This document shows positions 8,145-16,883 of a stretch of 64,000 nucleotides of DNA, piece after piece (position 1 is the stretch's first letter; every line of letters starts with the position of its first letter). The stretch spans positions 1 through 64,000 of the forward strand of contig CAYTVL010000034.1 of the NCBI GenBank assembly GCA_964441775.1, given 5' to 3'. Below the pieces are notes generated by a model, which saw nothing but the letters and a program-made list of their open reading frames with translations, did no database searches and had not been told where the DNA came from. A program made the translations under genes and the position numbers. Origin of the DNA: SYOC01 sp964441775. GTDB taxonomy: Bacteria; Desulfobacterota; Binatia; Bin18.

Positions 8145-9312
8145 GACTCACCTGCCATTCCGTGGATTTAGGGCCCAACATCTTCGTCGGGGCACTGCGA
8201 CCTTCTTCCACTCGAGCGAGCACCTCTTTGGCAATCTGGTCCAGCGGGAGGATTTTGTCTGCTAAGCCGGCTTTCGCCACAATCCCAGGCATGCCCCACA
8301 CTACACTGCTCGCTTCATCTTGCACGAATACCTGTCCACCGACCTCCTTAATCGCTTCACAACCCCGCAGCCCATCTTGCCCCATGCCGGTCAGAATGAC
8401 GCCGAGAGTGTTGGGACCAAACACCTGCGCCACGCTGCGAAACAATACGTCCACGGCTGGGCGGCACGAATTTTCTTGCGGCCCCTGGTGCAGATTGAGT
8501 TTGGCGCCGTTAGTGTCCCGCTCCACTGTCATGTGGAAATCGCCGGGCGCAATCCAGGCTTGCCCCGGAGCCAGGAGCACCCCGGCTTTCCCTTCGTTGA
8601 CGGCAAGAGGAGATTTGGCGGAGAGCCGCTCGGCGAGCAACCGTGTAAACGTGGGCGGCATGTGTTGGACGAGCACGATCGGGATGGGAAAAGACGCCGG
8701 CCAGTGAGGAAAGAGTGCGGCCAAGGCGTTGGGTCCGCCAGTAGATACTCCAATCGCCACCACCTCAATGCGCTTGCTCGGGTCCGTTGAGAACCGTCGC
8801 AATGGAGAGGCGTTCGCCAAAGGCACAGAGGAAACCCCGGTCTTCACTGCAACCGCCGTCCCGCTCAGGCTTTTGAGCGGCCCAGCGATTCCGGGCCCCA
8901 GTACGTGACGACAAAACGCCTTGATCTTAGGGATAAGTTCATCCCGAATCCGTTGTATTCCCTCCGTGACGCTCCCCACATTGGCGAGCTTCGTGACGTA
9001 GTCGCTTGCTCCGAGTGCAAGGGCGTCCAAGGTTGTGGCTGCGCCCCGTTGCGTCAGCGTACTGAACATAATCACTGGCAGTTTGGGGTGCGTCTTGCGT
9101 AACGCGGCCAGCGTCTCTAGCCCATCCATTTCCGGCATCTCGATGTCAAGCGTCAGGAGATGGGGATTGAGCTGTGTGAGTTTGTCGAGCGCAATACGAC
9201 CATTCGCCGCAGTCCCCACCACTTCAATATCTGGGTCGGTCCTCAAGGCATCCGTCACAAGTTTGCGGATGACCACGGAATCGTCGACAACAAGGACACG
9301 AATTTTTGACAT
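8125..9312 (-). CDS. cheB: Receptor methylesterase/deamidase CheB
   Basis: Removes methyl groups from, and deamidates, MCP receptors; active when phosphorylated by CheA. 395 residues from the ATG at 9312, which has AAGGAAAG upstream; a 19-codon longer frame has no support. The receiver (about 1-120) holds phospho-acceptor Asp56 in LLTLDIEMPEMDG. A linker of about 80 residues follows. The esterase domain (about 205-380) has the catalytic Ser in GVSTGG, His in LVQHMPP and Asp in GMGQDG. It overlaps cheR downstream. The region just before the start contains short tandem repeats. Confidence 0.95.
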   Translation of the reverse strand: MSKIRVLVVDDSVVIRKLVTDALRTDPDIEVVGTAANGRIALDKLTQLNPHLLTLDIEMPEMDGLETLAALRKTHPKLPVIMFSTLTQRGAATTLDALALGASDYVTKLANVGSVTEGIQRIRDELIPKIKAFCRHVLGPGIAGPLKSLSGTAVAVKTGVSSVPLANASPLRRFSTDPSKRIEVVAIGVSTGGPNALAALFPHWPASFPIPIVLVQHMPPTFTRLLAERLSAKSPLAVNEGKAGVLLAPGQAWIAPGDFHMTVERDTNGAKLNLHQGPQENSCRPAVDVLFRSVAQVFGPNTLGVILTGMGQDGLRGCEAIKEVGGQVFVQDEASSVVWGMPGIVAKAGLADKILPLDQIAKEVLARVEEGRSAPTKMLGPKSTEWQVSRAPQQP

Positions 9313-9319
9313 GCTTTCC

Positions 9320-9400
9320 TTAGTCCTGAGTTCTGAGTCCCGAGTCCCGAGAAAAAGCGCACGAGTCACTCAGCACTCAGGACTGGGCGCTCAGCACTGT
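9320..9400. repeat. Short degenerate tandem repeats upstream of cheB
   Basis: The gap between cheB and cheY holds iterated words such as CTGAGTTCTGAG, AGTCCCGAGTCCCGAG and CACTCAGCACTCAG, with the second half partly complementary to the first (CTGAGT against ACTCAG). Similar short iterated words occur upstream of the MCP at 12278-12306 and of cheW at 14153-14185. They are non-coding. Function unknown. Confidence 0.5.
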
Positions 9401-9769
9401 TTAAAGTTCGATTCCTAACATTGCGAGTTTCTCCAGGATCACGTCTTTCGTAAACGGCTTCATGACATATTCGTTGGCGCCTGCTTCCAGCGCGCTCATC
9501 ATGGCGCTCACCTCAGATTCGGTTGTCACCATCATCAAGCGCATCTCATCATAGGCGTGATCCGCACGCACCGCTTGGACAAACTCTAGGCCATTCATCT
9601 CTGGCATATTCCAATCGACAAGAGCGATGTCAGGGTTCCCCCCTTGCCGGAGCCACTCAAGCCCTTCGCGACCGTGACCAGCTTCAGTCACTTCAAAGCC
9701 GAGTTCTTTCAGGATTTTCCCGATAATCGCCCGCATGGCTCGGGAATCGTCAATCACGAGGGCGCGCAT
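9401..9769 (-). CDS. cheY: CheY-type chemotaxis response regulator
   Basis: Single receiver domain, 122 residues, that would carry the signal from CheA to FliM. Phospho-acceptor Asp52 lies in ALVDWNMPEMNGLE; the acidic pair is VIDDSR, the switch Thr is in MMVTTESE and the Lys in YVMKPF. The W after the Asp and the MNGLEF loop are typical of true CheY proteins. GAGGAGG precedes the ATG by 10 bases. It is first in the cheY-cheB-cheR-cheX-like row. A second close CheY is at 23.4 kb, so which one drives the motor is open. Confidence 0.88.
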   Translation of the reverse strand: MRALVIDDSRAMRAIIGKILKELGFEVTEAGHGREGLEWLRQGGNPDIALVDWNMPEMNGLEFVQAVRADHAYDEMRLMMVTTESEVSAMMSALEAGANEYVMKPFTKDVILEKLAMLGIEL

Positions 9770-9837
9770 GGTTGTTCAGCCTCCTCACATGCCGTCCGGG
9801 CTCTCCAGTCGGCATCAGCATTGACAAGAATACAGTG

Positions 9838-9855
9838 AAAACAGACGACTGTTTT
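9838..9855. other. AT-rich hairpin upstream of cheY
   Basis: AAAACAG (9838-9844) and CTGTTTT (9849-9855) are perfect inverted repeats around ACGA, followed by more T on the + strand. It lies in the cheY leader just downstream of a possible -10 element. It could be an operator or a leader hairpin; no function is shown. Confidence 0.35.
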
Positions 9856-9858
9856 TTT

Positions 9859-9886
9859 CTATCGGCAGCCCGAGGTTCTTGCTTGA
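9859..9886 (-). promoter_or_regulatory. Possible sigma-28-like promoter for cheY
   Basis: On the minus strand GCCGATAG (9859-9866) matches the flagellar -10 consensus at 7 of 8. With a 12-base spacer the -35 reads TCAAGCAA, only 4 of 8. Distance to the cheY start is about 90 bases. The good -10 and poor -35 make this tentative. Confidence 0.3.
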
Positions 9887-10090
9887 GCGCAGCGTGACGT
9901 CTTCTCTCTAAACCGGGATGCAAGAGATTGGTACACCAAAGCGGAAAAATTCCATCGCGGGCTTGTATGATGCGCTCAGCAAGACTTCTTTCATCTTCCC
10001 TTCCGGCCATGCTTTCCCCCAGAACGCATGGCGCTCCTCATACTCCGCGTACAACAACTTGCTTTTTTAAATAATTGCTGAAGGGCCGTG

Positions 10091-10221
10091 GTGGTAGTGG
10101 TGCAGTTTCGCATCGTGCCGTATGCTGTAGGGGTGACCCTTTGTGATCGCCTGCAAAATGGGCGGGCACGGGGGCCTGCCCCTACGGGAACACACGACTG
10201 GGATCAAACTGCACCACTACC
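10091..10221. repeat. 131-bp MITE-like element with 16-bp perfect terminal inverted repeats
   Basis: GGTAGTGGTGCAGTTT at 10093-10108 is repeated perfectly inverted at 10206-10221. Inside is a second inverted pair, GTAGGGG (10128-10134) and CCCCTAC (10179-10185), with a GGCACGGGGGCCTGCC core also seen at 18458-18479. It lies in the 489-bp gap between cheY and the first MCP; the rest of that gap holds the hairpin above and no gene that I can support. Confidence 0.7.
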
Positions 10222-10258
10222 CGGCTGTTTATCAGATTCCCCCCACCTGAAAACTGCC

Positions 10259-12244
10259 CTAGAACACCGCCTCCGCTTCCTGCGCATGGCCATTATAGCC
10301 GCCCCGCACGACCGGCGTTGGCTCCAAGGATCTCACGAGCGGACGGCTCGGGTCGTCCTCATATTTGAATTGCTCCACCAACGCGCGCAGGTCCACCGCC
10401 ATCGTCGTGAGTTGTCCGGTCGTCTCCTGTACAGCCGTCACTCGTCCCACGGTTTCCTGGGCCGCTGCAGCGACTTTCTGATTCACCAATTGGGCAATTT
10501 CCGCGCATCCTTGATAGGCGTCGCTCAGGTTGCGACCAATTTCCGCAGTAGTGGCGCTCTGCTCCTCAACGGCCCCAGCAATCGTCATCGAGAGATCGTT
10601 CACTCGAGTGATGATTGTTGAAATGCGTGCAATCGCGCTAATCGCTTCTCCAGTGTCCTTCTGGATAGCGGCAATTCTGCGACTGATGCCGTCGGTTGAT
10701 TCTGCGGTCTGTTTGGCGAGTTCTTTCACTTCATTGGCGACCACGGCAAACCCTTTACCGGCTTCCCCCGCGCGCGCCGCTTCAATCGTGGCGTTTAACG
10801 CCAGCAAGTTGGTCTGCTCGGCAATCGAGGTAATCACTTTTATCACTTGCCCAATCTCGTTGCTGCTGTCGCCTAATTGTCCAATCGTGGTTGAGGCGTG
10901 CTCGGCGGCTTGCACGGCTTGGGCGATAATTTTTGTAGAATCCGCCGTATTCTTTGCGATTTCTTGTACACACCCCTGGAGGTCTTCAGATGCCCGAGTT
11001 ACGGTCTCGACGTGCTCGCGCACTTGCTGAGCAATCTCCGTCACTACCTTGGCTTGGGTGGCCGTCTCTTCCGCATTCGTCGCCATGTGTTGATTAGCGA
11101 CAGTCAATTCTTCTGACGCGCTGGACAGAGCGCGGGTGCTACGGCCAATCGACGCGACGGTCTCTTGAATTCTCGCAACGAACGTATTGAACCATTGGCT
11201 CACTTCACCAAGTTCGTCTTGGCTGGAGACCGTCAGCCGCTGGGTCAGGTCGCCTTCCCCTTCAGCAATATCTTTCAGCGCCGCCACGGTTTGCGTCAGT
11301 GGCTGGGTAATGGACCGCCCCACCACGAAGGGCAACGTCCAGCCAATGCCGCTGGTAATCATCAAGGCCACCACCATCAGCCACCACCCTTGATTGGAAC
11401 TCTTCACGATCTCTGCACTCATCCCTTGCAATGCTCCCCAACTGCGCGTACTCATCTGCTGCGCCTGCTTGAGCATCGTGTCGGGCAAGGCGAACAAGGT
11501 GTCTTTCACCTCCTTGTGCAACGCTTGCGCCTCGGCATGGCCCTGCCGCATGGCCGTAATGAAGACGCCCACTTGTTTGACCGTGTCGCGCCATTGTTCG
11601 GCTTCACTGTCGTCCCAATGGCTGGCTCCAGTTTCTAACATTTTCCTGACGTTCTCCAAGCTACTGATGAGTTCCTGAAAATCCTGATCGTCAAAGGTGT
11701 GAAAGTAGGTATTCAGATGCAGCTTCGCCGTCATGAAAAAGAGAAAGGGGCGCGAGGCTTCCAGAGATTCTTTGTGATGGGAGAAGAAATCCATCAGCGT
11801 TGTTTCGACCTCTTCAACGTCACGCAGACGGTCCATCTGCGTCATCACCCGCGCTTCGAAGCGCGCAGCCGCCTCCTCGAACTTCGTCCGATAGGTGCGC
11901 AGCGACTGTGCAAGAGCGCGTAGCGTCTGCTGTTCCGCGATAAACGCCGGGTCATTCTCCAATTCCTTGATTTTCCCGTCCAATTTGTCAAGTTGTTTCA
12001 GTGTTTCTGTGCGATCTTCAGGAGCGCCGACATCGAGGAACCGATTCCCGGAATATCGCAACATGCTGAGGGGATTCAGCACGGCTTGCGTAGCTTCAAC
12101 CTTGGAAATCACGCCATCCGTTGTGAGCTGAATCGTGCGTCCAGTAGCGGAAAACTCGTACAGCGCGATGCCGCCGATCACAAGCATTAAAACGTTCAGT
12201 CCCAAAAAGCCACACCGCAAATTTTGCCGTAACGTCAGCGTCAT
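10259..12244 (-). CDS. Methyl-accepting chemotaxis protein, transmembrane
   Basis: Receptor that senses a ligand outside the membrane and controls CheA. 661 residues from the ATG at 12244, which has GGAGG upstream; a 17-codon longer frame is unlikely. One membrane helix at about 10-32, a periplasmic helical sensor (about 33-290, four-helix-bundle style and rich in heptads), a second helix at about 292-318, a HAMP domain (about 320-372) and a long signalling coiled coil. The kinase-contact tip EQTNLLALNATIEAARAG is intact and followed by KGFAVVANEVKELA. There is no CheR/CheB-tethering pentapeptide at the C-terminus (it ends EAEAVF). The ligand cannot be inferred. Confidence 0.92.
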   Translation of the reverse strand: MTLTLRQNLRCGFLGLNVLMLVIGGIALYEFSATGRTIQLTTDGVISKVEATQAVLNPLSMLRYSGNRFLDVGAPEDRTETLKQLDKLDGKIKELENDPAFIAEQQTLRALAQSLRTYRTKFEEAAARFEARVMTQMDRLRDVEEVETTLMDFFSHHKESLEASRPFLFFMTAKLHLNTYFHTFDDQDFQELISSLENVRKMLETGASHWDDSEAEQWRDTVKQVGVFITAMRQGHAEAQALHKEVKDTLFALPDTMLKQAQQMSTRSWGALQGMSAEIVKSSNQGWWLMVVALMITSGIGWTLPFVVGRSITQPLTQTVAALKDIAEGEGDLTQRLTVSSQDELGEVSQWFNTFVARIQETVASIGRSTRALSSASEELTVANQHMATNAEETATQAKVVTEIAQQVREHVETVTRASEDLQGCVQEIAKNTADSTKIIAQAVQAAEHASTTIGQLGDSSNEIGQVIKVITSIAEQTNLLALNATIEAARAGEAGKGFAVVANEVKELAKQTAESTDGISRRIAAIQKDTGEAISAIARISTIITRVNDLSMTIAGAVEEQSATTAEIGRNLSDAYQGCAEIAQLVNQKVAAAAQETVGRVTAVQETTGQLTTMAVDLRALVEQFKYEDDPSRPLVRSLEPTPVVRGGYNGHAQEAEAVF

Positions 12245-12355
12245 TGTTTCCTCCGTAAAGTAACCGGCAGAGCAAACTGAGTAGCCAGTAGCCAATACTG
12301 ACTACTTTGTTAAAGCTGCACTTCCTGCGCAGATCCATGCCCCTGTGGGCGCACC

Positions 12356-12378
12356 CGCTTCACGAATATCGTGAAGCG
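12356..12378. other. Perfect 10-bp inverted repeat between two MCP genes
   Basis: CGCTTCACGA (12356-12365) and TCGTGAAGCG (12369-12378) around ATA. It lies 37-59 bases after the stop of the second MCP gene and before the first. It would form a strong RNA hairpin, but no T run follows on the minus strand, so it is either a weak terminator, an RNA stability element or a protein site. Confidence 0.5.
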
Positions 12379-12414
12379 CCGCCATGTTCGCAGCAACCTC
12401 AGAGGCGCATCGAT

Positions 12415-13638
12415 TTAGTGATACGCGCGGTCTGGCGCGTGACGACGAGCATGGGAGGGTAGGTCCACTGGTACTTTCTTCGGTTGCAGCACCGTCTGTC
12501 GTTGCGCCGGCTCCGCGCGGAACTGCTCGACCAACTGCTGAAGCTCTGTGGCCATGTGCGACAGCTCTTGGGAAGAGGCCTGCGTCTCTGTCGCTCCACT
12601 GGCCGTGCTCTGTGCAGCGTGCGCGACACCGGCAATGTTTTGTGCGATCTCGACGCTGCCTTTGGACGCTTCCTCTACGTTGCGCGACATCTCACTCGTC
12701 GTCGCACTTTGTTCTTCCACGGCGCTGGCGATCGTATTGGCGATATCGTTGATCTGATTGATGATGCCGCTAATTTGCTCCACTGCCGTCACCGCACCCT
12801 GCGTATCATTCTGGATCGCCGTGATTTTCGAGCTGATCTCTTCCGTTGCTTCAGCCGTTTGCTTGGCCAACTCCTTCACTTCATTGGCCACCACCGCGAA
12901 CCCTTTGCCGGCTTCACCGGCGCGCGCAGCTTCAATCGTCGCATTGAGGGCTAAGAGGTTGGTTTGCTCGGCGATAGACGTAATCACCTTGATCACGTTG
13001 CCAATCTCTTGACTGGAAACGCCTAATTGTGTGATCGTGCTGCTTGTGCTCTGAGCCACTTGCACTGCTTGGCTGGCGACGCGAGCGGCCTCCGAGGCGT
13101 TCTTAGCGATCTCTTTGATCGACGCAGTCATTTCCTCGGCGCCAGCGGCCACGGTCTGAATGTTCTTACTCACCTCTTCTCCGGCTGCCGCGACGACGCT
13201 GGCCTGCGCGGCGGTCTCTTCGCTGTTCGCGCTCATCTGTTGGCTCACGGAGGTTAGCTCTTCCGACGCCCCCGCCAGGGTTTGCGCATTCTGTCCGATC
13301 GCGGACATGGCCGCGCGTAAAGAGTCCAGCGCTTGGTTCAGCGCGACCGCCATCTCTCCTACTTCATCCTGAGAATGCACCTGCAAATGTAGAGTGAGAT
13401 CTCCCGTTGCGACCGCGCGCAACACCGTTACAGCTTGGCCCAATGGCTCAGCAATCATCTGAGCGATCCAGTAACCCATCCCTACGGCTGAGCAGATCGC
13501 TACCGCACTTGTGACAATAATAGAAAAAGCGCCCGTTTCTTGAATGCCCATGTAGCCGACCACGCCAATCAGCGTCGCAAGCAAGCCAAAGGCGCTCATC
13601 AACTTTGTCATCGTCTTTTGATTTTTGAACCGGTGCAT
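12415..13638 (-). CDS. Methyl-accepting chemotaxis protein without periplasmic sensor
   Basis: MCP of 407 residues with two membrane helices close together at the N-terminus (about 10-28 and 36-58) and almost nothing between them, so there is no room for an external ligand domain. A HAMP-like segment (about 60-112) follows and then the signalling domain with the intact tip EQTNLLALNATIEAARAG. It may sense membrane or cytoplasmic state, or be fed by another protein. The signalling region is very similar to that of the MCP at 10.3-12.2 kb, consistent with duplication. AAGGAG lies 8 bases before the ATG. Confidence 0.92.
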   Translation of the reverse strand: MHRFKNQKTMTKLMSAFGLLATLIGVVGYMGIQETGAFSIIVTSAVAICSAVGMGYWIAQMIAEPLGQAVTVLRAVATGDLTLHLQVHSQDEVGEMAVALNQALDSLRAAMSAIGQNAQTLAGASEELTSVSQQMSANSEETAAQASVVAAAGEEVSKNIQTVAAGAEEMTASIKEIAKNASEAARVASQAVQVAQSTSSTITQLGVSSQEIGNVIKVITSIAEQTNLLALNATIEAARAGEAGKGFAVVANEVKELAKQTAEATEEISSKITAIQNDTQGAVTAVEQISGIINQINDIANTIASAVEEQSATTSEMSRNVEEASKGSVEIAQNIAGVAHAAQSTASGATETQASSQELSHMATELQQLVEQFRAEPAQRQTVLQPKKVPVDLPSHARRHAPDRAYH

Positions 13639-13700
13639 AATGCTGACTCCTTCTCTGTATTTGCTTTCGAGGCTAGTCCTGTTTACCCTACGGCTCTTGT

Positions 13701-14132
13701 TTACGCCGCCACTTGTATGGCCTTCTCCGTATCCAGCACCAACAGTAGCCGATCCTTCAATTTGTAGGCTCCGCGAATGAGCTCGCGAGCCACACCTTTG
13801 AGCGTTTCCGGCGGCTGCTCAAACGATTCTTCGTCCACCTCGCGCACATCGCCAATCTGATCAACGAGGAGGCTCACCGCTTCATCGTCGGTACGAATGA
13901 CCACATTCATAGGAGCCTGATCAGCAGGCCGCTCACTGAGATCAAGCCGCCGCCGCAAATCGATCGCCGTCACAATCTGTCCGCGTAGATTGATGAGGCC
14001 ACGGACCACCGTCGGCGCTAACGGCACCCGGGTCATTTCCAAATAACGAATGACTTCTTGAACCTTCAAGACTTCAACGCCGAACAAGAGCCCTTCCAGC
14101 GTGAAGGTGCAAAATTTATGTGCGTCGGACAT
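13701..14132 (-). CDS. cheW: Chemotaxis coupling protein CheW
   Basis: Couples MCP receptors to CheA in the polar array. 143 residues from the ATG at 14132 (GGAGG five bases upstream). The single CheW domain shows FGVEVLKVQEVIRY, the VRGLINLRGQIVTAIDLR core and LLVDQIGDVREV. It sits between the MCP and cheA genes, and is separated from cheA by about 165 bases holding a nested palindromic element, so it may have a promoter of its own. Confidence 0.95.
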   Translation of the reverse strand: MSDAHKFCTFTLEGLLFGVEVLKVQEVIRYLEMTRVPLAPTVVRGLINLRGQIVTAIDLRRRLDLSERPADQAPMNVVIRTDDEAVSLLVDQIGDVREVDEESFEQPPETLKGVARELIRGAYKLKDRLLLVLDTEKAIQVAA

Positions 14133-14152
14133 GGTTGCCTCCATTAAACTTC

Positions 14153-14290
14153 GTAGTCAGTAGCCAACATTCAGTAGTCAGCAGGGAAAACAATGCAGAA
14201 TGAACAAGACCTGTCCTTGTCCTCAATTCTTAATTTTTCATTCTGCATTTTTAATTGCCCTTGCCATGCTGGCTACCGACTACTGGCTAC
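14153..14290. repeat. Nested inverted-repeat element between cheA and cheW
   Basis: Outer arms made of iterated GTAGTCAGTAGCC-like words (14153-14185) face related words at 14265-14290. Inside, AATGCAGAATGAA (14192-14204) is repeated perfectly inverted as TTCATTCTGCATT (14237-14249). It is AT-rich, non-coding, and splits cheA from cheW. Confidence 0.6.
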
Positions 14291-14296
14291 TTTTCT

Positions 14297-16747
14297 TCAT
14301 CCTGCTTCTTGCTGCTCAAAAAACATCGGGTCAAAGAGACGAATGGCGCTCGGCATGTCGACCACATCGGTGACCCGTCCTTGCACCACTGCGGAGCTGA
14401 GGACGCTGTCTCGTTGCGCGCGGCTTTGCACCGTTATCGTCTCTTCTACAATGTCAAGAATGCGATCCACCACCAGACCGACGCTGCGGCTCTGGTAGGC
14501 ATAGACGACGACTTGCAGCGAATCACACTTTTCCTCGCACGGAAGTCCAAGGAGTTGTGAAAGTCGCACAAGCGGCATGATCTGCCCACGGTACTGCACC
14601 ACTTCTTGCCCGCCGGTGCGTTCGAGCTTCGCTCCAGGGAATTCTTCGAGCCGCGCGACTTGCGCGAGCGGAATCGCTATGCGCCCAGCTTCGCCCAAAC
14701 GGCAGAGCAGCAGCGTTTGCTTTTCCACTTCTTGTTCCTCCACCCCTAGAGGTTTGTCTCCACTCACTCGCTCCCGCGCCTCCGAGATCACGCTCGCGCG
14801 TTGCGCGATGCCCAGGACGTCGAGAATCAAGGCGATCTTGCCGTCGCCCATGATGGTGGCCCCGGCAAAGACCGAGAGCCCTTTTAACTGCGCGCCCAAC
14901 GGTTTCACCACGATTTCTTGCGTATCGTTAATGTCGTCCACCACCAAGCCAAATTGACGGTCGTCAGCTTGCAGGACAACAATGTTGAGCGCCTCGGCGT
15001 CATACGCCTCTCGCTCAGAGGCTTCGGGTACGGGGCCGCTGACCTCAAGTTCGCGATTTAAGTACACGATCGGTAATAAATGTCCGCGTAGGCGATACAC
15101 CGGCGCGCCATGAATTAGCTCAATGCCTTTGCGCGCCTCGTCTCCTTCGAGACGCACCAACTCCACGAGACTGACTTGTGGAATAGCGTAGCGGTCGCCG
15201 GCGCTGGTAATGGTGAGCGCTGGAATAATGGCCAAGGTCAAGGGAATCTTCAACTTGAAGGTCGAGCCCTGGCCCAACTTGCTCTGCAAATCAATCGTGC
15301 CGCCGATCTTTTCAATGTTCGTACGAACGACATCCATCCCCACGCCGCGTCCCGAGACATTGGTCACCTTCTCAGCGGTGGAGAAACCCGGCAGGAAGAT
15401 TAAACTCGTGGCCTCGCGATCGCTCATCCGCGCCGCTTGCTCTTGCGTGATGAGGCCGCATTCGAGGGCTTTCTGCTTCACTCTGTCAAAATTTATGCCG
15501 CCGCCGTCGTCGCTGATCTCAATGTTGACCTGGCCGCCTTCGTGATAGGCTTTGAGCAACAGCACGCCTTCGGCTGGTTTACCAGCGGCAAGCCGTTTCT
15601 CCGACGACTCAATGCCGTGATCCACCGAGTTGCGCACCATGTGGGTAAGGGGATCTTTGATCGCCTCGATCAGCGTTTTATCGAGTTCGGTCTCCTTCCC
15701 TTCCATCTCCACCCGCACGTGTTTGCCGCAGGACACGGCGAGGTCGCGCACCACTCGGGGCAGCTTGCTCCATAGGGTGCCGATGGGCTGCATCCGGGTT
15801 TTCATGACGCCTTCTTGCAGCTCGCTCGTAATGAGATTGAGCCGTTGCGAGGTCGCGCCGAAGGCTGTGTCTTTCTGCGTCGTGGTAAATTGCAGCACTT
15901 GGTTACGCGCGAGCACCAATTCTCCAACCAGGTTCATCAATTTGTCGAGCAAGCCGACATCGACGCGAATGGTGCTGTCAGACACAGCGGAGGAGCGAGC
16001 GTCAGACGACCCCCTTTCGCTCGCCGTCTGGCAGACCTCTTTTTGAACTTTTAAAGCTTCGGCGATGACCTGTCGCTTGACCATTCCGTGGTCCACCAGA
16101 ATTTCGCCAAGCTTACGCGGGTCACCGCGCTTTTGCCGTTGCAGCGCACTTTCAATGTCTTCTGCTTTCACCACTCCCTTCTGAACGAGTAGCTCACCAA
16201 GGGGTGGCAGAGGCGCCTGCGCCTCAGTTTGGGCCACGTGGCTGACAGTTTCACCGGCTTTGTGCTCCTGTTCCTGAGCGGTGGTTTCGTCATCCTGCGG
16301 AGCTGACATTGAAGTTGTGGGCGTGATAGGGGCGTTGTCTTCGCTCGAGACAGGATCCGTTTTCTCTTCTTGGAGTTGAGTGAGCGCCTCGATCAAAGAG
16401 GAGTAGTCTTCCTCACCATCCTGCCCCGTTGATTCAATGGAGGCAAGCATGCGTCGAATGGCGTCCACCATCGTCAAAAGCGCCGTGGTAATGGCGGGAT
16501 TCAAACAGAGATGCCCATCACGCAAGAGGCTGAGCAAATTCTCACCAACATGCGTCACCGATTCTAACTTTGGGAACCCCAAGAAACCGCACGTGCCTTT
16601 GATCGTATGAATCGTTCGAAAAACCGTGGACAGCAGGTCTCGCGAGGTGGGATCTTTTTCCAATTCGACAAAATTGCGGTCGAGCTGATCGAGATTTTCG
16701 TAACTTTCAACTAGAAAATCCTTGACAATATCGTCCAGGTCACCCAT
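14297..16747 (-). CDS. cheA: Chemotaxis histidine kinase CheA, with atypical middle region and two CheW domains
   Basis: Receptor-controlled kinase that phosphorylates CheY and CheB. 816 residues, longer than usual. Hpt domain (about 1-110) with His47 in FRTIHTIKGTCGFLG; a low-complexity linker; then residues 180-238 contain two copies of an LGELLVQKG...LGEILVDHG helical repeat like those at the N-terminus of GspE/MshE ATPases, where the CheY/CheB-binding P2 domain would be expected. Dimerisation helices follow (about 258-320), the ATPase domain (about 325-515; HMVRNSVDHGIE, GRGVGMDVV), and two consecutive CheW-like domains (about 515-640 and 680-800). A possible sigma-28-like promoter is just upstream. 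Confidence 0.95.
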   Translation of the reverse strand: MGDLDDIVKDFLVESYENLDQLDRNFVELEKDPTSRDLLSTVFRTIHTIKGTCGFLGFPKLESVTHVGENLLSLLRDGHLCLNPAITTALLTMVDAIRRMLASIESTGQDGEEDYSSLIEALTQLQEEKTDPVSSEDNAPITPTTSMSAPQDDETTAQEQEHKAGETVSHVAQTEAQAPLPPLGELLVQKGVVKAEDIESALQRQKRGDPRKLGEILVDHGMVKRQVIAEALKVQKEVCQTASERGSSDARSSAVSDSTIRVDVGLLDKLMNLVGELVLARNQVLQFTTTQKDTAFGATSQRLNLITSELQEGVMKTRMQPIGTLWSKLPRVVRDLAVSCGKHVRVEMEGKETELDKTLIEAIKDPLTHMVRNSVDHGIESSEKRLAAGKPAEGVLLLKAYHEGGQVNIEISDDGGGINFDRVKQKALECGLITQEQAARMSDREATSLIFLPGFSTAEKVTNVSGRGVGMDVVRTNIEKIGGTIDLQSKLGQGSTFKLKIPLTLAIIPALTITSAGDRYAIPQVSLVELVRLEGDEARKGIELIHGAPVYRLRGHLLPIVYLNRELEVSGPVPEASEREAYDAEALNIVVLQADDRQFGLVVDDINDTQEIVVKPLGAQLKGLSVFAGATIMGDGKIALILDVLGIAQRASVISEARERVSGDKPLGVEEQEVEKQTLLLCRLGEAGRIAIPLAQVARLEEFPGAKLERTGGQEVVQYRGQIMPLVRLSQLLGLPCEEKCDSLQVVVYAYQSRSVGLVVDRILDIVEETITVQSRAQRDSVLSSAVVQGRVTDVVDMPSAIRLFDPMFFEQQEAG

Positions 16748-16787
16748 CGTTACATGCCTCCATTGAAGAGATACGCAGACACCAACA

Positions 16788-16814
16788 GTATCGGCTCATG
16801 CAGGGAGATTTTCA
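16788..16814 (-). promoter_or_regulatory. Possible sigma-28-like promoter for cheA
   Basis: Minus-strand TGAAAATC (16807-16814), 11 bases, GCCGATAC (16788-16795). The -10 matches the flagellar consensus at 7 of 8 and the spacer is exact; the -35 matches about 4 of 8. It lies about 40 bases before the cheA ATG. Confidence 0.4.
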
Positions 16815-16883
16815 GCGCTGGCCGGGAGCGCGACTGTCTCGGTCGCATTCTTCGCGGGCGAGACGCCCACACTCCTAATGAAC

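Noticed and set aside
9405..9420. AGTTCGATTCC, which looks like a tRNA T-arm
   Set aside because: It is the end of the cheY gene on the other strand and no acceptor, D or anticodon arms can be folded around it. I found no tRNA or rRNA in the window.
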